In this document: positions 17,710-26,651 of the stretch, in pieces
How the letters are laid out: each line of letters opens with the position of its first letter
Numbering within the stretch: the stretch's first letter is position 1
NCBI RefSeq assembly: GCF_028335745.1
Contig: NZ_CP116477.1
Location: 434,001-498,000, forward strand
DNA length: 64,000 nt
DNA from: Pectobacterium sp. A5351
Lineage (GTDB): Bacteria > Pseudomonadota > Gammaproteobacteria > Enterobacterales > Enterobacteriaceae
Reading direction: 5' to 3'
Position numbers and translations under genes: made by a program
The notes under the pieces: model-generated
Databases searched by the model: none
Seen by the model: the letters and a program-made list of their open reading frames with translations, nothing else
What the model was told of the DNA's origin: nothing

Positions 17710-18972
17710 TTACCCTTGACGTTGAGTGAGGATGGTTTCTTCATACTGACGCACCTGTTGCAGCCATTCGCTGCCCGGAAGTACGTCATGACGCTGGCAG
17801 TAGTGCTCCCACACGGCTTGCCACGGCAGCGATTTCTGCTCTTCCAGCAGCGCCAGACGCGCAGTGTAATCGCCCTGTTGTTCCAGCTTGCGTAGCGTTT
17901 CCGTCGGTTCCAACAGCGCGCGCAGCAGGGCTTTCTTCATATTGCGTGTACCGATAACCCAGGCGGCGATGCGGTTGATCGAGGCATCAAAGAAATCGAG
18001 CCCGATATGCACGCGATTAAGCAGCTTATGGCGCACGATTTCGTGGGCGATGGCCTGCGTTTCGTCATCCAGCAGCACCACATGGTCGCTGTCCCAACGT
18101 ACCGGTCGGCTGACGTGCAGCAGCAGGCGCGGGACGTACAGAATTGCACTGGAGATCTTGTCGGAAATGACTTCTGTCGGGTGGAAGTGTCCGGCATCCA
18201 GACAGAGTGCAGTGCCGCGACTGGCCGCGTAGCCGAGGTAGAATTCATTGGAACCGACGGTAAAGCTTTCCGCGCCGATCCCGAACAGCTTACTTTCCAC
18301 TGCATCGATATGGTGTGCCTGATCGAGCGGCTCAGCGATGATCTCATCCAGTGCGCTGAGTAGCCGTTGGCGGAACGCCAGACGATCGATGGTTAAATCT
18401 TTCATGCCGTCCGGCACCCAGATGTTCATGACTGACGGCGTACCGAGTTCGCGACCGAAGTAGGCAGAAATCCGGCGGCTGGCCTGACAGTGTTCAATCC
18501 AGAAGCGACGTACTTTTTCGTCCGGGTGCGACAGGGTAAAACCGTCTGCGCTCAGCGGATGCGAAAAGCAGGTCGGGTTAAAATCCAGCCCGAGCTGGTG
18601 GCGCTTGGCCCATTCAACCCAGGTGCGGAAATGCTCGGGGGCAATCTCGTTACGGGCGACGGGCTGCGCGGATTCCAGATAGATGGCGTGCAGGTTCAGC
18701 CGTTTGGGGCCGGGGATCAGCGCAAAGGCCTGTTCCAGATCGGCACGCAGTTCATCTGGCGTGCTCGCTTTGCCGGGGTAGTTGCCGGTGGCCTGAATGC
18801 CGCCGGTCAGCGGCCCGCCAGTGTTTTCGAATCCGGCCACATCGTCACCCTGCCAGCAGTGCATTGACACCGGAATCTGATCGAGCTGTTCCAGCGCGGC
18901 CTCTACGTCAATATTCAGGCTGGCATAACGCGCTTTTGCCAACTGCCAGGCGGTTTCAATCGGTGTGCTCAT
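17710..18972 (-). CDS. rhaA: L-rhamnose isomerase
   Basis: 420 residues (E. coli 419). It converts L-rhamnose to L-rhamnulose in the cytoplasm using a TIM barrel with two metal ions. Conserved segments include the N-terminal [33 protein letters not shown] with metal-site residues, [16 protein letters not shown] and the C-terminal [17 protein letters not shown]. Its start overlaps the rhaB stop by 4 bp (ATGA), giving translational coupling in the rhaBADM operon. Confidence 0.97.
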   Translation of the reverse strand: MSTPIETAWQLAKARYASLNIDVEAALEQLDQIPVSMHCWQGDDVAGFENTGGPLTGGIQATGNYPGKASTPDELRADLEQAFALIPGPKRLNLHAIYLESAQPVARNEIAPEHFRTWVEWAKRHQLGLDFNPTCFSHPLSADGFTLSHPDEKVRRFWIEHCQASRRISAYFGRELGTPSVMNIWVPDGMKDLTIDRLAFRQRLLSALDEIIAEPLDQAHHIDAVESKLFGIGAESFTVGSNEFYLGYAASRGTALCLDAGHFHPTEVISDKISSAILYVPRLLLHVSRPVRWDSDHVVLLDDETQAIAHEIVRHKLLNRVHIGLDFFDASINRIAAWVIGTRNMKKALLRALLEPTETLRKLEQQGDYTARLALLEEQKSLPWQAVWEHYCQRHDVLPGSEWLQQVRQYEETILTQRQG

Positions 18973-20459
18973 TGCGTGGTCTCCTTTTTGCCCTTTGGGG
19001 CGGTTTCTGGCTGGCTGAGCGCCTGAAAACGACGCCAGTGCCCGGCAAAATCACTCTCCGCGCGCGGGGTATAGCGATGCAGAGGGAAGTTATGAGTCAG
19101 CATGTGCCGGAAAGCGGCAAGGTCGGCGACGGCGCCCAGCGCCATCAGCTGGCAGCCGATATTGCCAAGCGTCGAGGCTTCGACCGGCCCGGCCAGAACC
19201 GGAATCTGGCACACATCGGCGCACAGTTGGTTCAGGAAAGCGTTTTGGCTGCCGCCGCCGACAATGTGCAATTGGCGGATCGGGGCGTGCCGCAGTTCGC
19301 CCAGTTCCAGCACCACCTGGCGGTAGAGCAGCGCGAGGCTGTCGAAGATACAGCGTGCCAGCTCGGCATCGCTTTGGGGCACGGGCTGGCCGTGCTCACG
19401 GCAATAGTCGCGGATTGCCTGATGCATAGACGGCGGATTGATAAAGCACTCGTCATTCGGGTGAATCAGGCTGACGAAGGCAGGTAGAGCGGCGGCGGAC
19501 TGAATCAGCGCGCCTAAATCCTTGATGTCACGTTCCTGGCAGACCCGCTGTAACAGCCACAGGCCCATGATGTTTTTCAGCACCCGATAGGTGCCATTCA
19601 CGCCGCCTTCGTTGGTGATATTGGCGGCCAGCGCCTGTGGGCTGTTAAACGGCGTGTCGCTCTCAATCCCCATCAGTGACCAGGTGCCGGAGCTGAGATA
19701 GGCGCTGTCGCGGCTTTGCAACGGCGCGCCGACCACCGCGCTGGCGGTATCGTGCGTGGCGACGGCGGTGACGGGAATCTGTCGTCCGCTCGGTGCTGTC
19801 CAGTTTCCCACGGCGTGCCCCGGCTGCACGGGTTCGCTCAGCCAGCGGTGTGGGACACCCAGATAATCCAGCAGCGTGCTATCCCAGGTTTTCTTTTCCA
19901 GATTAAGCAGTTGGGTCGTACTGGCGTTGGTGTATTCGCAGACCCGATTCCCTGTGAGGCGATAATGAAAATAGTCGGGGATCATCAACAGGTGTGCCAC
20001 CTGATTCAAATTTTCAGACGGCGTATCGCACAGCGCTTTAAGCTGGTACAGCGTATTAAACGGCAGAAATTGAATGCCGGTGCGCTGATAGATCGCCTCA
20101 CGCCCCAGTTCGGCAGTGACGGTAGCCATCACGCCGTCGGTGCGGTGGTCGCGATAGGAATACGGCAGGCCGATATGCTGCCCGTCCTTATCGAGTAGCA
20201 CATAGTCCACGCCCCAGCTGTCGATTCCAATGCTATCAGGCGCGATACCCATGGCATCGATTTGGTGTAATCCGATGAGGATGTCACGTTCCAGTGCGGC
20301 GAGATCCCACTGGTGGTGGTTGTCCTGAAACACCAGCGTATTGCTGAAACGGTGAATTTCTTTCAGCGTCAGATGCTGCGTTGCGGTGTGCAAGGTTGCC
20401 AGCATGACCCGACCACTGGATGCCCCTAAATCCACCGCCACGATATTCTTCACCGCCAT
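18969..20459 (-). CDS. rhaB: Rhamnulokinase
   Basis: 496 residues from ATG 20459 ([20 protein letters not shown]), which matches the start of known RhaB proteins; the longer open frame to 20561 runs into the promoter. An FGGY-family sugar kinase that phosphorylates L-rhamnulose at O1 with ATP. The N-terminal phosphate-binding DLGASSGR, the DSWGVDY segment, the central [11 protein letters not shown] and the C-terminal GGGSQN nucleotide motif are all present. First gene of rhaBADM, divergent from rhaSR across a 335-bp regulatory region. Confidence 0.96.
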   Translation of the reverse strand: MAVKNIVAVDLGASSGRVMLATLHTATQHLTLKEIHRFSNTLVFQDNHHQWDLAALERDILIGLHQIDAMGIAPDSIGIDSWGVDYVLLDKDGQHIGLPYSYRDHRTDGVMATVTAELGREAIYQRTGIQFLPFNTLYQLKALCDTPSENLNQVAHLLMIPDYFHYRLTGNRVCEYTNASTTQLLNLEKKTWDSTLLDYLGVPHRWLSEPVQPGHAVGNWTAPSGRQIPVTAVATHDTASAVVGAPLQSRDSAYLSSGTWSLMGIESDTPFNSPQALAANITNEGGVNGTYRVLKNIMGLWLLQRVCQERDIKDLGALIQSAAALPAFVSLIHPNDECFINPPSMHQAIRDYCREHGQPVPQSDAELARCIFDSLALLYRQVVLELGELRHAPIRQLHIVGGGSQNAFLNQLCADVCQIPVLAGPVEASTLGNIGCQLMALGAVADLAAFRHMLTHNFPLHRYTPRAESDFAGHWRRFQALSQPETAPKGKKETTQ

Positions 20460-20635
20460 AGCCGCACTCCTTATTGTTGGATGTGTTGCAGTGTAAAGAG
20501 CGGTAACCGCAGCCACCTTCCGATGAGTGCCATCAACAACAGGCGGTTGGCAAAATGACAAAGCTGACCGTGAAAGGGCTCACAATCTGGGAAATTATTC
20601 AGAGAATAACCACGTAAAAATCAGGGAAAAAGCGG

Positions 20636-20651
20636 TGTGATCCTTACCACA
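20636..20651. promoter_or_regulatory. CRP site in the rhaB-rhaS intergenic region
   Basis: TGTGA-TCCTTA-CCACA differs from the consensus TGTGA-N6-TCACA at one position. It lies centrally between the divergent rhaB (20459) and rhaS (20795) starts, as CRP does at the E. coli rha promoters, where it assists RhaS and RhaR. RhaS/RhaR half-sites are expected in the same 335-bp region but were not assigned with confidence. Confidence 0.7.
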
Positions 20652-20794
20652 CTTCAACTAATTGGGCGGTGCGATCTTGAAAAAAGAGCAGTCAGATGGC
20701 ACGTGAGTGACGGTAATTTAAGGTCGGTTCTTTGGCTTCTGGCTACCCTTTTTCAAAGGCCACATTTTTGCCAGAGGCCGAATGGAGAACTGAA

Positions 20795-21634
20795 ATGACG
20801 TTACTTCGTGGTGATGATTTTTTTACTTCGCGTGCCGTAACGGTTGCGGTAGAACCGCGCACCCCGCAAACGGCTTTTCCTGAGCACTACCATGATTTCT
20901 GGGAAATTGTGCTGGTGGAACAGGGCGCTGGCGTCCATGTGTTTAACGATCAGCCTTATGCGCTGTGCAGCGGTTCGGTGTTCTTTGTTCGCGATAACGA
21001 CAGGCATCTGTTTGAAGACGTGGAAGGGCTGTGTCTGACTAATATGCTGTACCGCTCGCCGCGTGGGTTTCGCTTCCTTTCCGATATCGCCGCCTTCTTG
21101 CCGTATGGCCCGAACGGCGAGTGGCAGGGGCAGTGGCACGTGAATGCGGCGGGGATGCAGCAGTTGAAGCAGTCGTTGAACAGCCTGGCTGAATTAGCGC
21201 AGAGCGATGCGCCGGAGGCGATTGCCGCCAGCGAGAGCCTGTTTCTGCATATTCTGGTGCAGTTGCGTCAGCAGTGCTTCCAGACGCAGGCCAACGGCTC
21301 CGAGCGTCAGGGAGTACAGGCGCTGCTGGGCTGGTTGCAAAACAACTACAGTGAAGAGGTGAACTGGGGGTGCCTGGCCGATCAGTTCTCACTGCCGCTG
21401 CGCACGCTGCATCGCCAGCTCAAACAACACACGGGTATGACGCCACAACGCTATCTGAATCGGTTAAGATTACTGGAGGCGCGTCGGCGGTTGCAGCAGA
21501 GTGATGACTCGATCACCACCATTGCGCACGCCTGTGGATTTAGCGACAGCAATCACTTCTCGACGCAATTCCGCAAGGCATTCTCGCAGGCGCCTAAGTC
21601 ACTACGCCATCAGGCGTTTTCTCGTGAAGAATAG
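20795..21634 (+). CDS. rhaS: Rhamnose-responsive AraC-family activator RhaS
   Basis: 279 residues from ATG 20795 (MTLLRGDDFFTSRAVTVAVE), preceded by a GGAGA ribosome site; the track of open codons upstream is promoter. The cupin effector domain (FPEHYHDFWEIVLVEQGAG, VFFVRDNDRHLFEDVEGLCL) is followed by two AraC helix-turn-helices (about 180-275: NWGCLADQFSLPLRTLHRQL and ITTIAHACGFSDSNHFSTQF). RhaS with L-rhamnose activates rhaBAD. It is cotranscribed with rhaR, which starts 12-24 bp downstream. Confidence 0.95.
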   Translation: MTLLRGDDFFTSRAVTVAVEPRTPQTAFPEHYHDFWEIVLVEQGAGVHVFNDQPYALCSGSVFFVRDNDRHLFEDVEGLCLTNMLYRSPRGFRFLSDIAAFLPYGPNGEWQGQWHVNAAGMQQLKQSLNSLAELAQSDAPEAIAASESLFLHILVQLRQQCFQTQANGSERQGVQALLGWLQNNYSEEVNWGCLADQFSLPLRTLHRQLKQHTGMTPQRYLNRLRLLEARRRLQQSDDSITTIAHACGFSDSNHFSTQFRKAFSQAPKSLRHQAFSREE

Positions 21635-21658
21635 GTAACGGCAACGGTGGGTGAGGGA

Positions 21659-22513
21659 ATGGCGACAGCAGTACGGGGTTTGAAATTACAGACTGAAGAC
21701 TATTTCCTCACCGACAAGAATGCCGTGATGGTGGCCGAGCGGCATCCGCAGCCGGTGTTTCCGTTGCATCATCATGATTTTGACGAACTGGTGATTGTCT
21801 GGCGTGGCAATGGCCTGCACCTCTGGAACGATGTGCCTTACCGCATTACCCGTGGCGATATGTTCTATGTTTCCGCACATGATCGTCACAGCTATGAATC
21901 CGTCCACGAGCTTGAGCTGGACAACATCCTCTATATCCGCAATCGCCTGACGCTGTCTGCCGACTGGCAAATGTTACTGCCGGGCGGAGAACGTCCACAA
22001 AGTCAGCGCCACTGGTGTTTAGGCTCGGAAGGCATGGATACCCTTCGTGAGAAGGTGGATGCGCTGAGGCAGGAGTGCATGAAGTCGGATGCGTTGTCGC
22101 TGCAACTGAGCGAAGCGCTGTTGTTGCAGATTGCGCTGCTGGCGGCGCGCTATCGCCACACGCCGGATAATCCACAACTGGCCGATGCGCATCAGCTAGA
22201 TATGTTGATGAATGCGTTGCGTGCCAGCATTGCGATCCCGTTCCGCTTTGAAGCCTTCTGCGAACAGCACCATTTCAGCGCCCGGAGCTTACGTTCGCGC
22301 TTTAAAGAACAAACCGGCATGAGCGTGCCGCACTACCTGCGCCAGTTGCGGCTCTGTAAAGCGATGGAACTGCTACGTTATGACCTGCAAACGATTGGCG
22401 ACGTTGCCGCGCTGTGCGGTTTTGAAGACAGCAACTACTTCTCCGTCGTGTTCCATCAGGCGTTCGGCACCTCACCCAGCGCCTACCGTCAGCGCTTCCT
22501 GAATGTGGAGTGA
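21659..22513 (+). CDS. rhaR: Rhamnose-responsive AraC-family activator RhaR
   Basis: 284 residues from ATG 21659; a GTG at 21647 would add four residues. The N-terminal cupin has FPLHHHDFDELVIVWRGNG and MFYVSAHDRHSYESVHELEL, and the C-terminal AraC domain has FRFEAFCEQHHFSARSLRSR and IGDVAALCGFEDSNYFSVVF. RhaR with rhamnose activates the rhaSR promoter, so the pair forms a two-step cascade ending in rhaBAD expression. No rhaT-type rhamnose permease follows, unlike E. coli; uptake must be encoded elsewhere or by another system. Confidence 0.94.
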   Translation: MATAVRGLKLQTEDYFLTDKNAVMVAERHPQPVFPLHHHDFDELVIVWRGNGLHLWNDVPYRITRGDMFYVSAHDRHSYESVHELELDNILYIRNRLTLSADWQMLLPGGERPQSQRHWCLGSEGMDTLREKVDALRQECMKSDALSLQLSEALLLQIALLAARYRHTPDNPQLADAHQLDMLMNALRASIAIPFRFEAFCEQHHFSARSLRSRFKEQTGMSVPHYLRQLRLCKAMELLRYDLQTIGDVAALCGFEDSNYFSVVFHQAFGTSPSAYRQRFLNVE

Positions 22514-22554
22514 CGGCGCTTTTTAGCTATTGGGTGCGATGAATCAATGGGGGG

Positions 22555-22809
22555 TTAGTAGTGGTAGCGGCAGGCAGCGATCATCATGGCGTCATCGGTG
22601 ATGGCATAAACCAAACGATGTTCTTCGGTGATACGGCGCGACCAGAAACCAGCAAGATTATGTTTAAGTGGCTCTGGTTTTCCTTTTCCCTCAAAAGGTG
22701 TCCTGTGCGTTTCTTTTATTAATTCATTGATCTTTTTGACCATCCGCTTATCGATGTCCTGCCAGTACAGGTAGTCTTCCCATGCTTCTTCTGACCAGAT
22801 TAGTTTCAC
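22555..22809 (-). CDS. yoeB: YoeB toxin, ribosome-dependent mRNA interferase
   Basis: 84 residues, the same length as E. coli YoeB and very close to it ([58 protein letters not shown]). Catalytic residues expected in the family are in place: Glu46 and Arg65 regions and the C-terminal His-Tyr. It cleaves mRNA in the ribosomal A site and is neutralised by YefM. Its start overlaps the yefM stop by 4 bp, the standard operon order. Confidence 0.96.
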   Translation of the reverse strand: MKLIWSEEAWEDYLYWQDIDKRMVKKINELIKETHRTPFEGKGKPEPLKHNLAGFWSRRITEEHRLVYAITDDAMMIAACRYHY

Positions 22810-23057
22810 TCAATGATATCTCTTTCTTCACCATGGCCAGCCTTAAGGCTCTCGATTGAGTTCATCAGTCTTTTTGCATTTGCTGGTGAACGCAGTAAAT
22901 ACGCGGTCTCCTCTAGAGAGTTATACTCTTCCAAAGACATCAGCACGCAGGCTTCACCATTCTGTCGGGTGATAAGTATGGGAGCACGGTCTTCGACCGT
23001 TTTCATCATGGTCGCCGATAGATTTTGTCGGGCTTCACTGTAGCTAATTGTACGCAT
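22806..23057 (-). CDS. yefM: YefM antitoxin
   Basis: 83 residues from ATG 23057 ([20 protein letters not shown]), the start used in E. coli; nine more in-frame codons upstream are not expected to be translated. The Phd/YefM DNA-binding fold occupies the first 55 residues ([20 protein letters not shown]), and a toxin-binding tail ([20 protein letters not shown]) ends DIIE. It represses its own promoter with YoeB as co-repressor and blocks the toxin. Confidence 0.96.
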   Translation of the reverse strand: MRTISYSEARQNLSATMMKTVEDRAPILITRQNGEACVLMSLEEYNSLEETAYLLRSPANAKRLMNSIESLKAGHGEERDIIE

Positions 23058-23058
23058 T

Positions 23059-23090
23059 TGTACCTCCTGATATGTACTTATCATTGTACA
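23059..23090 (-). promoter_or_regulatory. YefM-YoeB operator with TGTAC motifs
   Basis: TGTACC (23059-23064), TGTACT (23073-23078) and TGTACA within TTGTACAA (23084-23091) lie directly upstream of yefM, with a further TGTACG at 23049-23054 inside the first codons. The YefM operator of E. coli is built on TGTACA cores, so these should be the autoregulatory sites overlapping the promoter. Confidence 0.65.
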
Positions 23091-23132
23091 ATGTCGCTGC
23101 GTTTTTAACCACCAAATCTTTCTTCAACAGCG

Positions 23133-24836
23133 CTACTCCGCCACCGTTGAAAGCAACAGGCGCGTGTAGGGGTGTTGCGGTTGGTTGAAGATCTGCTCGA
23201 CCGGACCGGTTTCTACGATATCCCCGTCTTTCATCACTGCGATGCGGTGGCTCATGTGTTGCACCACGCCCAAATCGTGGGAGATGAACAGCATTGTCAG
23301 CCCCAGTTGGCGTTGCAGCGCGACGAGTAAATCCAGCACCTGCGCCTGTGTCGTGACGTCCAGCGCCGATACCGGTTCGTCGCAGATCAGAATCTCGGGT
23401 TCCGAAGCCAGCGCCTGTGCGATGGAAACGCGCTGGCGTTGCCCACCGGACAGCGCTCTTGGACGGCGGCTCAGCAGGTCGGGCGTCAGGCCGACATACT
23501 CCAGTAGCGTCAGAATGCGCCGCTGTTTCTCGTCGTCGTTCAGATCGCGGCGCAGGCGCAGCGGCTGGTTCAGAATCTGGGCGATGGTAAATTGCGGATC
23601 GAACGAACTGAGCGGATCCTGCGTGATCGTCTGAATGCGTGCGCGTAGCGGTCGGCGCTCGCGCTCTGTTAACGCGCTCCAGGCATGGTCCGCCAGTCTG
23701 ACTTCGCCGCTGTCCGGTTTTTGCAGCGCCAGAATGACTTTGCCCAGCGTGGTTTTACCCGAACCGGACTCCCCGACGATACCCAGCGTTTCACCGCGTT
23801 TGATCTGGAGAGATACCTGATTAACGGCCTGCATCCGGCTGCCGTCCGGGCGTTTGAACGACACTGCAATGCGATCTGCCGTTAGGGCGATGGTATCGTC
23901 AGTGTGCGTCGTCGCCAGAGACGCGGCTGAGGGAGCAATGCCACCCTGTAAGGGATCGACGCCAGCCAGCCACTTTCCACGGGTAGACGCGGTGGGTATC
24001 GCCGCCAGCAGTTTTCGGGTGTAGGGATGTGTCGGCGCTGACAGGATCTGCCGTGCCTCACCGCCTTCTACCAGCGCTCCGTTCTGCATCACGATGACGC
24101 GATCCGCAACGTCTGCGACGACAGCAAGATCGTGGGTGATCAGTAGCACGCCATGTCCTGCCTGCGCTAATGCGGTGAAGACTTTCAGCACCTGCTTTTG
24201 CACCGTGGCATCCAGCGCGGTAGTCGGTTCATCGGCGATCAGTAACTGTGGGCCGGCTGCCAACGCGGAAGCAATAAGCGCTCGCTGACGCAGGCCGCCG
24301 GATAGCTCATGCGGATACTGCGCCGCGCGATTCTCTGGATCGGGGATGCCGGCCTTCACCAGAAGTTCGGCGACGCGTGCGGGAATCTGTTCACGTGGCA
24401 GCAGGCGGTGGGTCAGAATCGGTTCGGCGACTTCCTGTCCGATCTTGCGCAGTGGGTCAAGAGACACCAGCGCATCCTGTAAAACAAAGCCGATTTCCCG
24501 GCCGCGAATCGCCCGCCAGTCGCGATCGGTCAGATAGCGTAAATCACACCGGCTGCCGTCATGGCGCGTGAGCTCAATCGCGTTTGCCTGTACGTCAACG
24601 GCTTCACCAGCCAGACCTACCAGCGTGCGAGCGGTGACGGATTTCCCTGAACCCGATTCGCCGACCAGCGCCAGAATTTCTCCGTCATTGACCTGAAAAG
24701 AGAGGTTCTTAACCGAACGAATGGGGCCGAAAGGGCTGGGAAAGGTGACGCTCAGGCCGTCTACACGCAGCAGCGGCGTCTTTGCGGGGGCTTCTGAAGC
24801 GGCATGAGCGGGGTGAGGAAGTGTATTCAGGCTCAT
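23133..24836 (-). CDS. Fused double ATP-binding protein of a peptide/opine-type ABC importer
   Basis: 567 residues holding two complete ABC ATPase domains in one chain. The first (about 22-260) has Walker A GESGSGKSVT, signature LSGGLRQRALIA and Walker B LLIADEPTTALD. The second (about 310-560) has GESGSGKTTLG, LSGGQRQRVSIA and ILICDEPVSALD. Each domain is of the OppD/OppF type, with the trailing region HPYTRKLLAAIP that carries the family's C-terminal motif. GsiA and YejF are known proteins with the same fusion. It energises the two permeases immediately upstream and overlaps the next gene by 4 bp. Confidence 0.92.
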   Translation of the reverse strand: MSLNTLPHPAHAASEAPAKTPLLRVDGLSVTFPSPFGPIRSVKNLSFQVNDGEILALVGESGSGKSVTARTLVGLAGEAVDVQANAIELTRHDGSRCDLRYLTDRDWRAIRGREIGFVLQDALVSLDPLRKIGQEVAEPILTHRLLPREQIPARVAELLVKAGIPDPENRAAQYPHELSGGLRQRALIASALAAGPQLLIADEPTTALDATVQKQVLKVFTALAQAGHGVLLITHDLAVVADVADRVIVMQNGALVEGGEARQILSAPTHPYTRKLLAAIPTASTRGKWLAGVDPLQGGIAPSAASLATTHTDDTIALTADRIAVSFKRPDGSRMQAVNQVSLQIKRGETLGIVGESGSGKTTLGKVILALQKPDSGEVRLADHAWSALTERERRPLRARIQTITQDPLSSFDPQFTIAQILNQPLRLRRDLNDDEKQRRILTLLEYVGLTPDLLSRRPRALSGGQRQRVSIAQALASEPEILICDEPVSALDVTTQAQVLDLLVALQRQLGLTMLFISHDLGVVQHMSHRIAVMKDGDIVETGPVEQIFNQPQHPYTRLLLSTVAE

Positions 24837-25699
24837 CGTGCCTCTCCTTTTGCCAAAATGGCCTGTAAACGACGCCCGAGCAGCGTGATGGAAATCACCG
24901 ACAGCGCAACGACGCTGGCGGGCAGCAGGCTGACCCAGGGCGCGATATCAAGGAAGTTACGTCCGTCAGCCAGTAGCGCGCCCCATTCGGCTGTCGGTGG
25001 CACGACGCCCAAGCCCAGAAAACTCAGCGCCGAGGCGGACAGCACCGCGTGGCCGACGCCAATGGTGGCGACAATCAACAACGGGCGCAGCGTATTGGGA
25101 ATGATATGGCGGAAAACGATATACAATGGGTGCTCGCCCAGCGCAATCGCGTGCTCGACATAGCCGGATAGCCTGACTTGCAGTACCTGAGAACGAATTA
25201 AACGCGCATAGCCGGCAATCCCCGCCAGCCCAACGGCCAGCATGGTGTTTTCCGGGCCGCGTCCCAGTACGGCGATCACCAGTAGCGCCAGCAGCAGATC
25301 GGGAAACGCCAGCATGATGTCCAACAGGCGCACCAGAACCTGACGGATACGCAGCGGCGCGAGCACTGACAGAGTGCCAAATAGCACGCCGCCGAAGCAG
25401 GCGATCAGCATCGCGCCGACGCCGATGCCCAGCGACAGCGAGGTGCCGTGAACGATACGGGAAAAAATATCGCGTCCCAGTTGATCGGTGCCGAACCAAT
25501 AGGTGGCATTCGGCGGCTGAAATACCGCCCCCATATCCATTTCATCGGCAGTACGGCTGGTAAACAGCGAAGGGAAAAAAACTGCCAGCGCCAGCAGGAA
25601 AACGATAGCGGCAGGCAATAGCGTCGCTGTGGTCAGCCACGGACTGCGATAGGTTTTTCCAGAGAGCGTCTGCGTAAAGGGCATCGGTTCACTACTCAT
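24833..25699 (-). CDS. ABC transporter permease, DppC/OppC type
   Basis: 288 residues from ATG 25699, which overlaps the preceding permease stop by 8 bp; an open frame reaches 25750 but starts inside that gene. A first transmembrane helix near 27-47 is followed by the family segment FGTDQLGRDIFSRIVHGTSL, then five more helices. The EAA-type coupling loop is present (EHAIALGEHPLYIVFRHIIP). It forms half of the membrane channel. Confidence 0.9.
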   Translation of the reverse strand: MSSEPMPFTQTLSGKTYRSPWLTTATLLPAAIVFLLALAVFFPSLFTSRTADEMDMGAVFQPPNATYWFGTDQLGRDIFSRIVHGTSLSLGIGVGAMLIACFGGVLFGTLSVLAPLRIRQVLVRLLDIMLAFPDLLLALLVIAVLGRGPENTMLAVGLAGIAGYARLIRSQVLQVRLSGYVEHAIALGEHPLYIVFRHIIPNTLRPLLIVATIGVGHAVLSASALSFLGLGVVPPTAEWGALLADGRNFLDIAPWVSLLPASVVALSVISITLLGRRLQAILAKGEAR

Positions 25700-26651
25700 G
25701 GGCGCTCGCCTTCTTGCGTAAGCGGGGATCGATGATGAGATACAGCGCATCCACCAGCAGGTTGATGACGACGAACAGGAACGCGGACAGCATCACGACG
25801 CCCAGTACCAGCGGCATGTCACGGTTTTCAATCGCGCTCAACGTGACCTGCCCGATACCCGCGCGGCCAAAGACGGTTTCAGTCAACACGGAGCCGCCAA
25901 GTACGCTTGCCAGCAGCGTGCCGGTCAGCGTTGAGGCCGCCAGCGCCGCATGGCGCAAACCGTGGCGGAAACGTAACCGGATTTCACTGACGCCGCGTGT
26001 GCGCACGGTGAGCGAGAACGGCTGGGAGAGTGCCTCTTCCAGACCGTCACGCAGTACCTGACTCAGAATCGCGGCAATCGGTAGACTCAACGTGATAACC
26101 GGTAGCACCAGCGACATCACGCCATCGTTGCCAGTGACCGGAAACCATTGCAGACGAAAGCTGAATAGGCTCAGCAGTACGATCCCAATCCAGTAGACTG
26201 GTGTGCTAAGCAGCGTCAGTTCCAGCCAGGAAACGGTGGTACGTAGCGCACCATAACGGCCAGCAGTCAGCAGCGCGCTGGTGATGGCAAGGAGCAACGC
26301 CAGAATCAGACCGCCGAGCGCCAGCGGCAGGGTTTCATGCATCGCATCGCTAATCACGCTACCGACTGGCAGACGGTAGAGATAGCTGACGCCAAAATCA
26401 CCCTGTAGCGCCTGTCCGCAGTAGCGCAGATACTGCACCCACAGCGGCTGGTCGAGCCCGAATTGTTTGATGAGTACGGCGCGATAGGCTTCATCCACCA
26501 CGTTATCGCCGCCGCTAAGAATGGCAACAGGATCGCCGGGGATCAGTTTGACGGCAATAAACGTCAATGTGGCTGCGCCCCAGAGCACAGCCAGAATGGT
26601 GAAGAGACGTTTACCTAACGCGTACAGATTAACGTTTAATCCAGACATCAT
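25692..26651 (-). CDS. ABC transporter permease, DppB/OppB type
   Basis: 319 residues with the N-terminal signature LWGAATLTFIAVKLIPGDPV, a periplasmic segment with FGLDQPLWVQYLRYCGQALQ and GDFGVSYLYRLPV, six transmembrane helices and the coupling loop VRTRGVSEIRLRFRHGLRHA. Its start lies inside the end of the substrate-binding protein gene (23-bp overlap), an unusually deep overlap implying tight translational coupling. It pairs with the downstream DppC-type permease. Confidence 0.9.
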   Translation of the reverse strand: MMSGLNVNLYALGKRLFTILAVLWGAATLTFIAVKLIPGDPVAILSGGDNVVDEAYRAVLIKQFGLDQPLWVQYLRYCGQALQGDFGVSYLYRLPVGSVISDAMHETLPLALGGLILALLLAITSALLTAGRYGALRTTVSWLELTLLSTPVYWIGIVLLSLFSFRLQWFPVTGNDGVMSLVLPVITLSLPIAAILSQVLRDGLEEALSQPFSLTVRTRGVSEIRLRFRHGLRHAALAASTLTGTLLASVLGGSVLTETVFGRAGIGQVTLSAIENRDMPLVLGVVMLSAFLFVVINLLVDALYLIIDPRLRKKASAHE

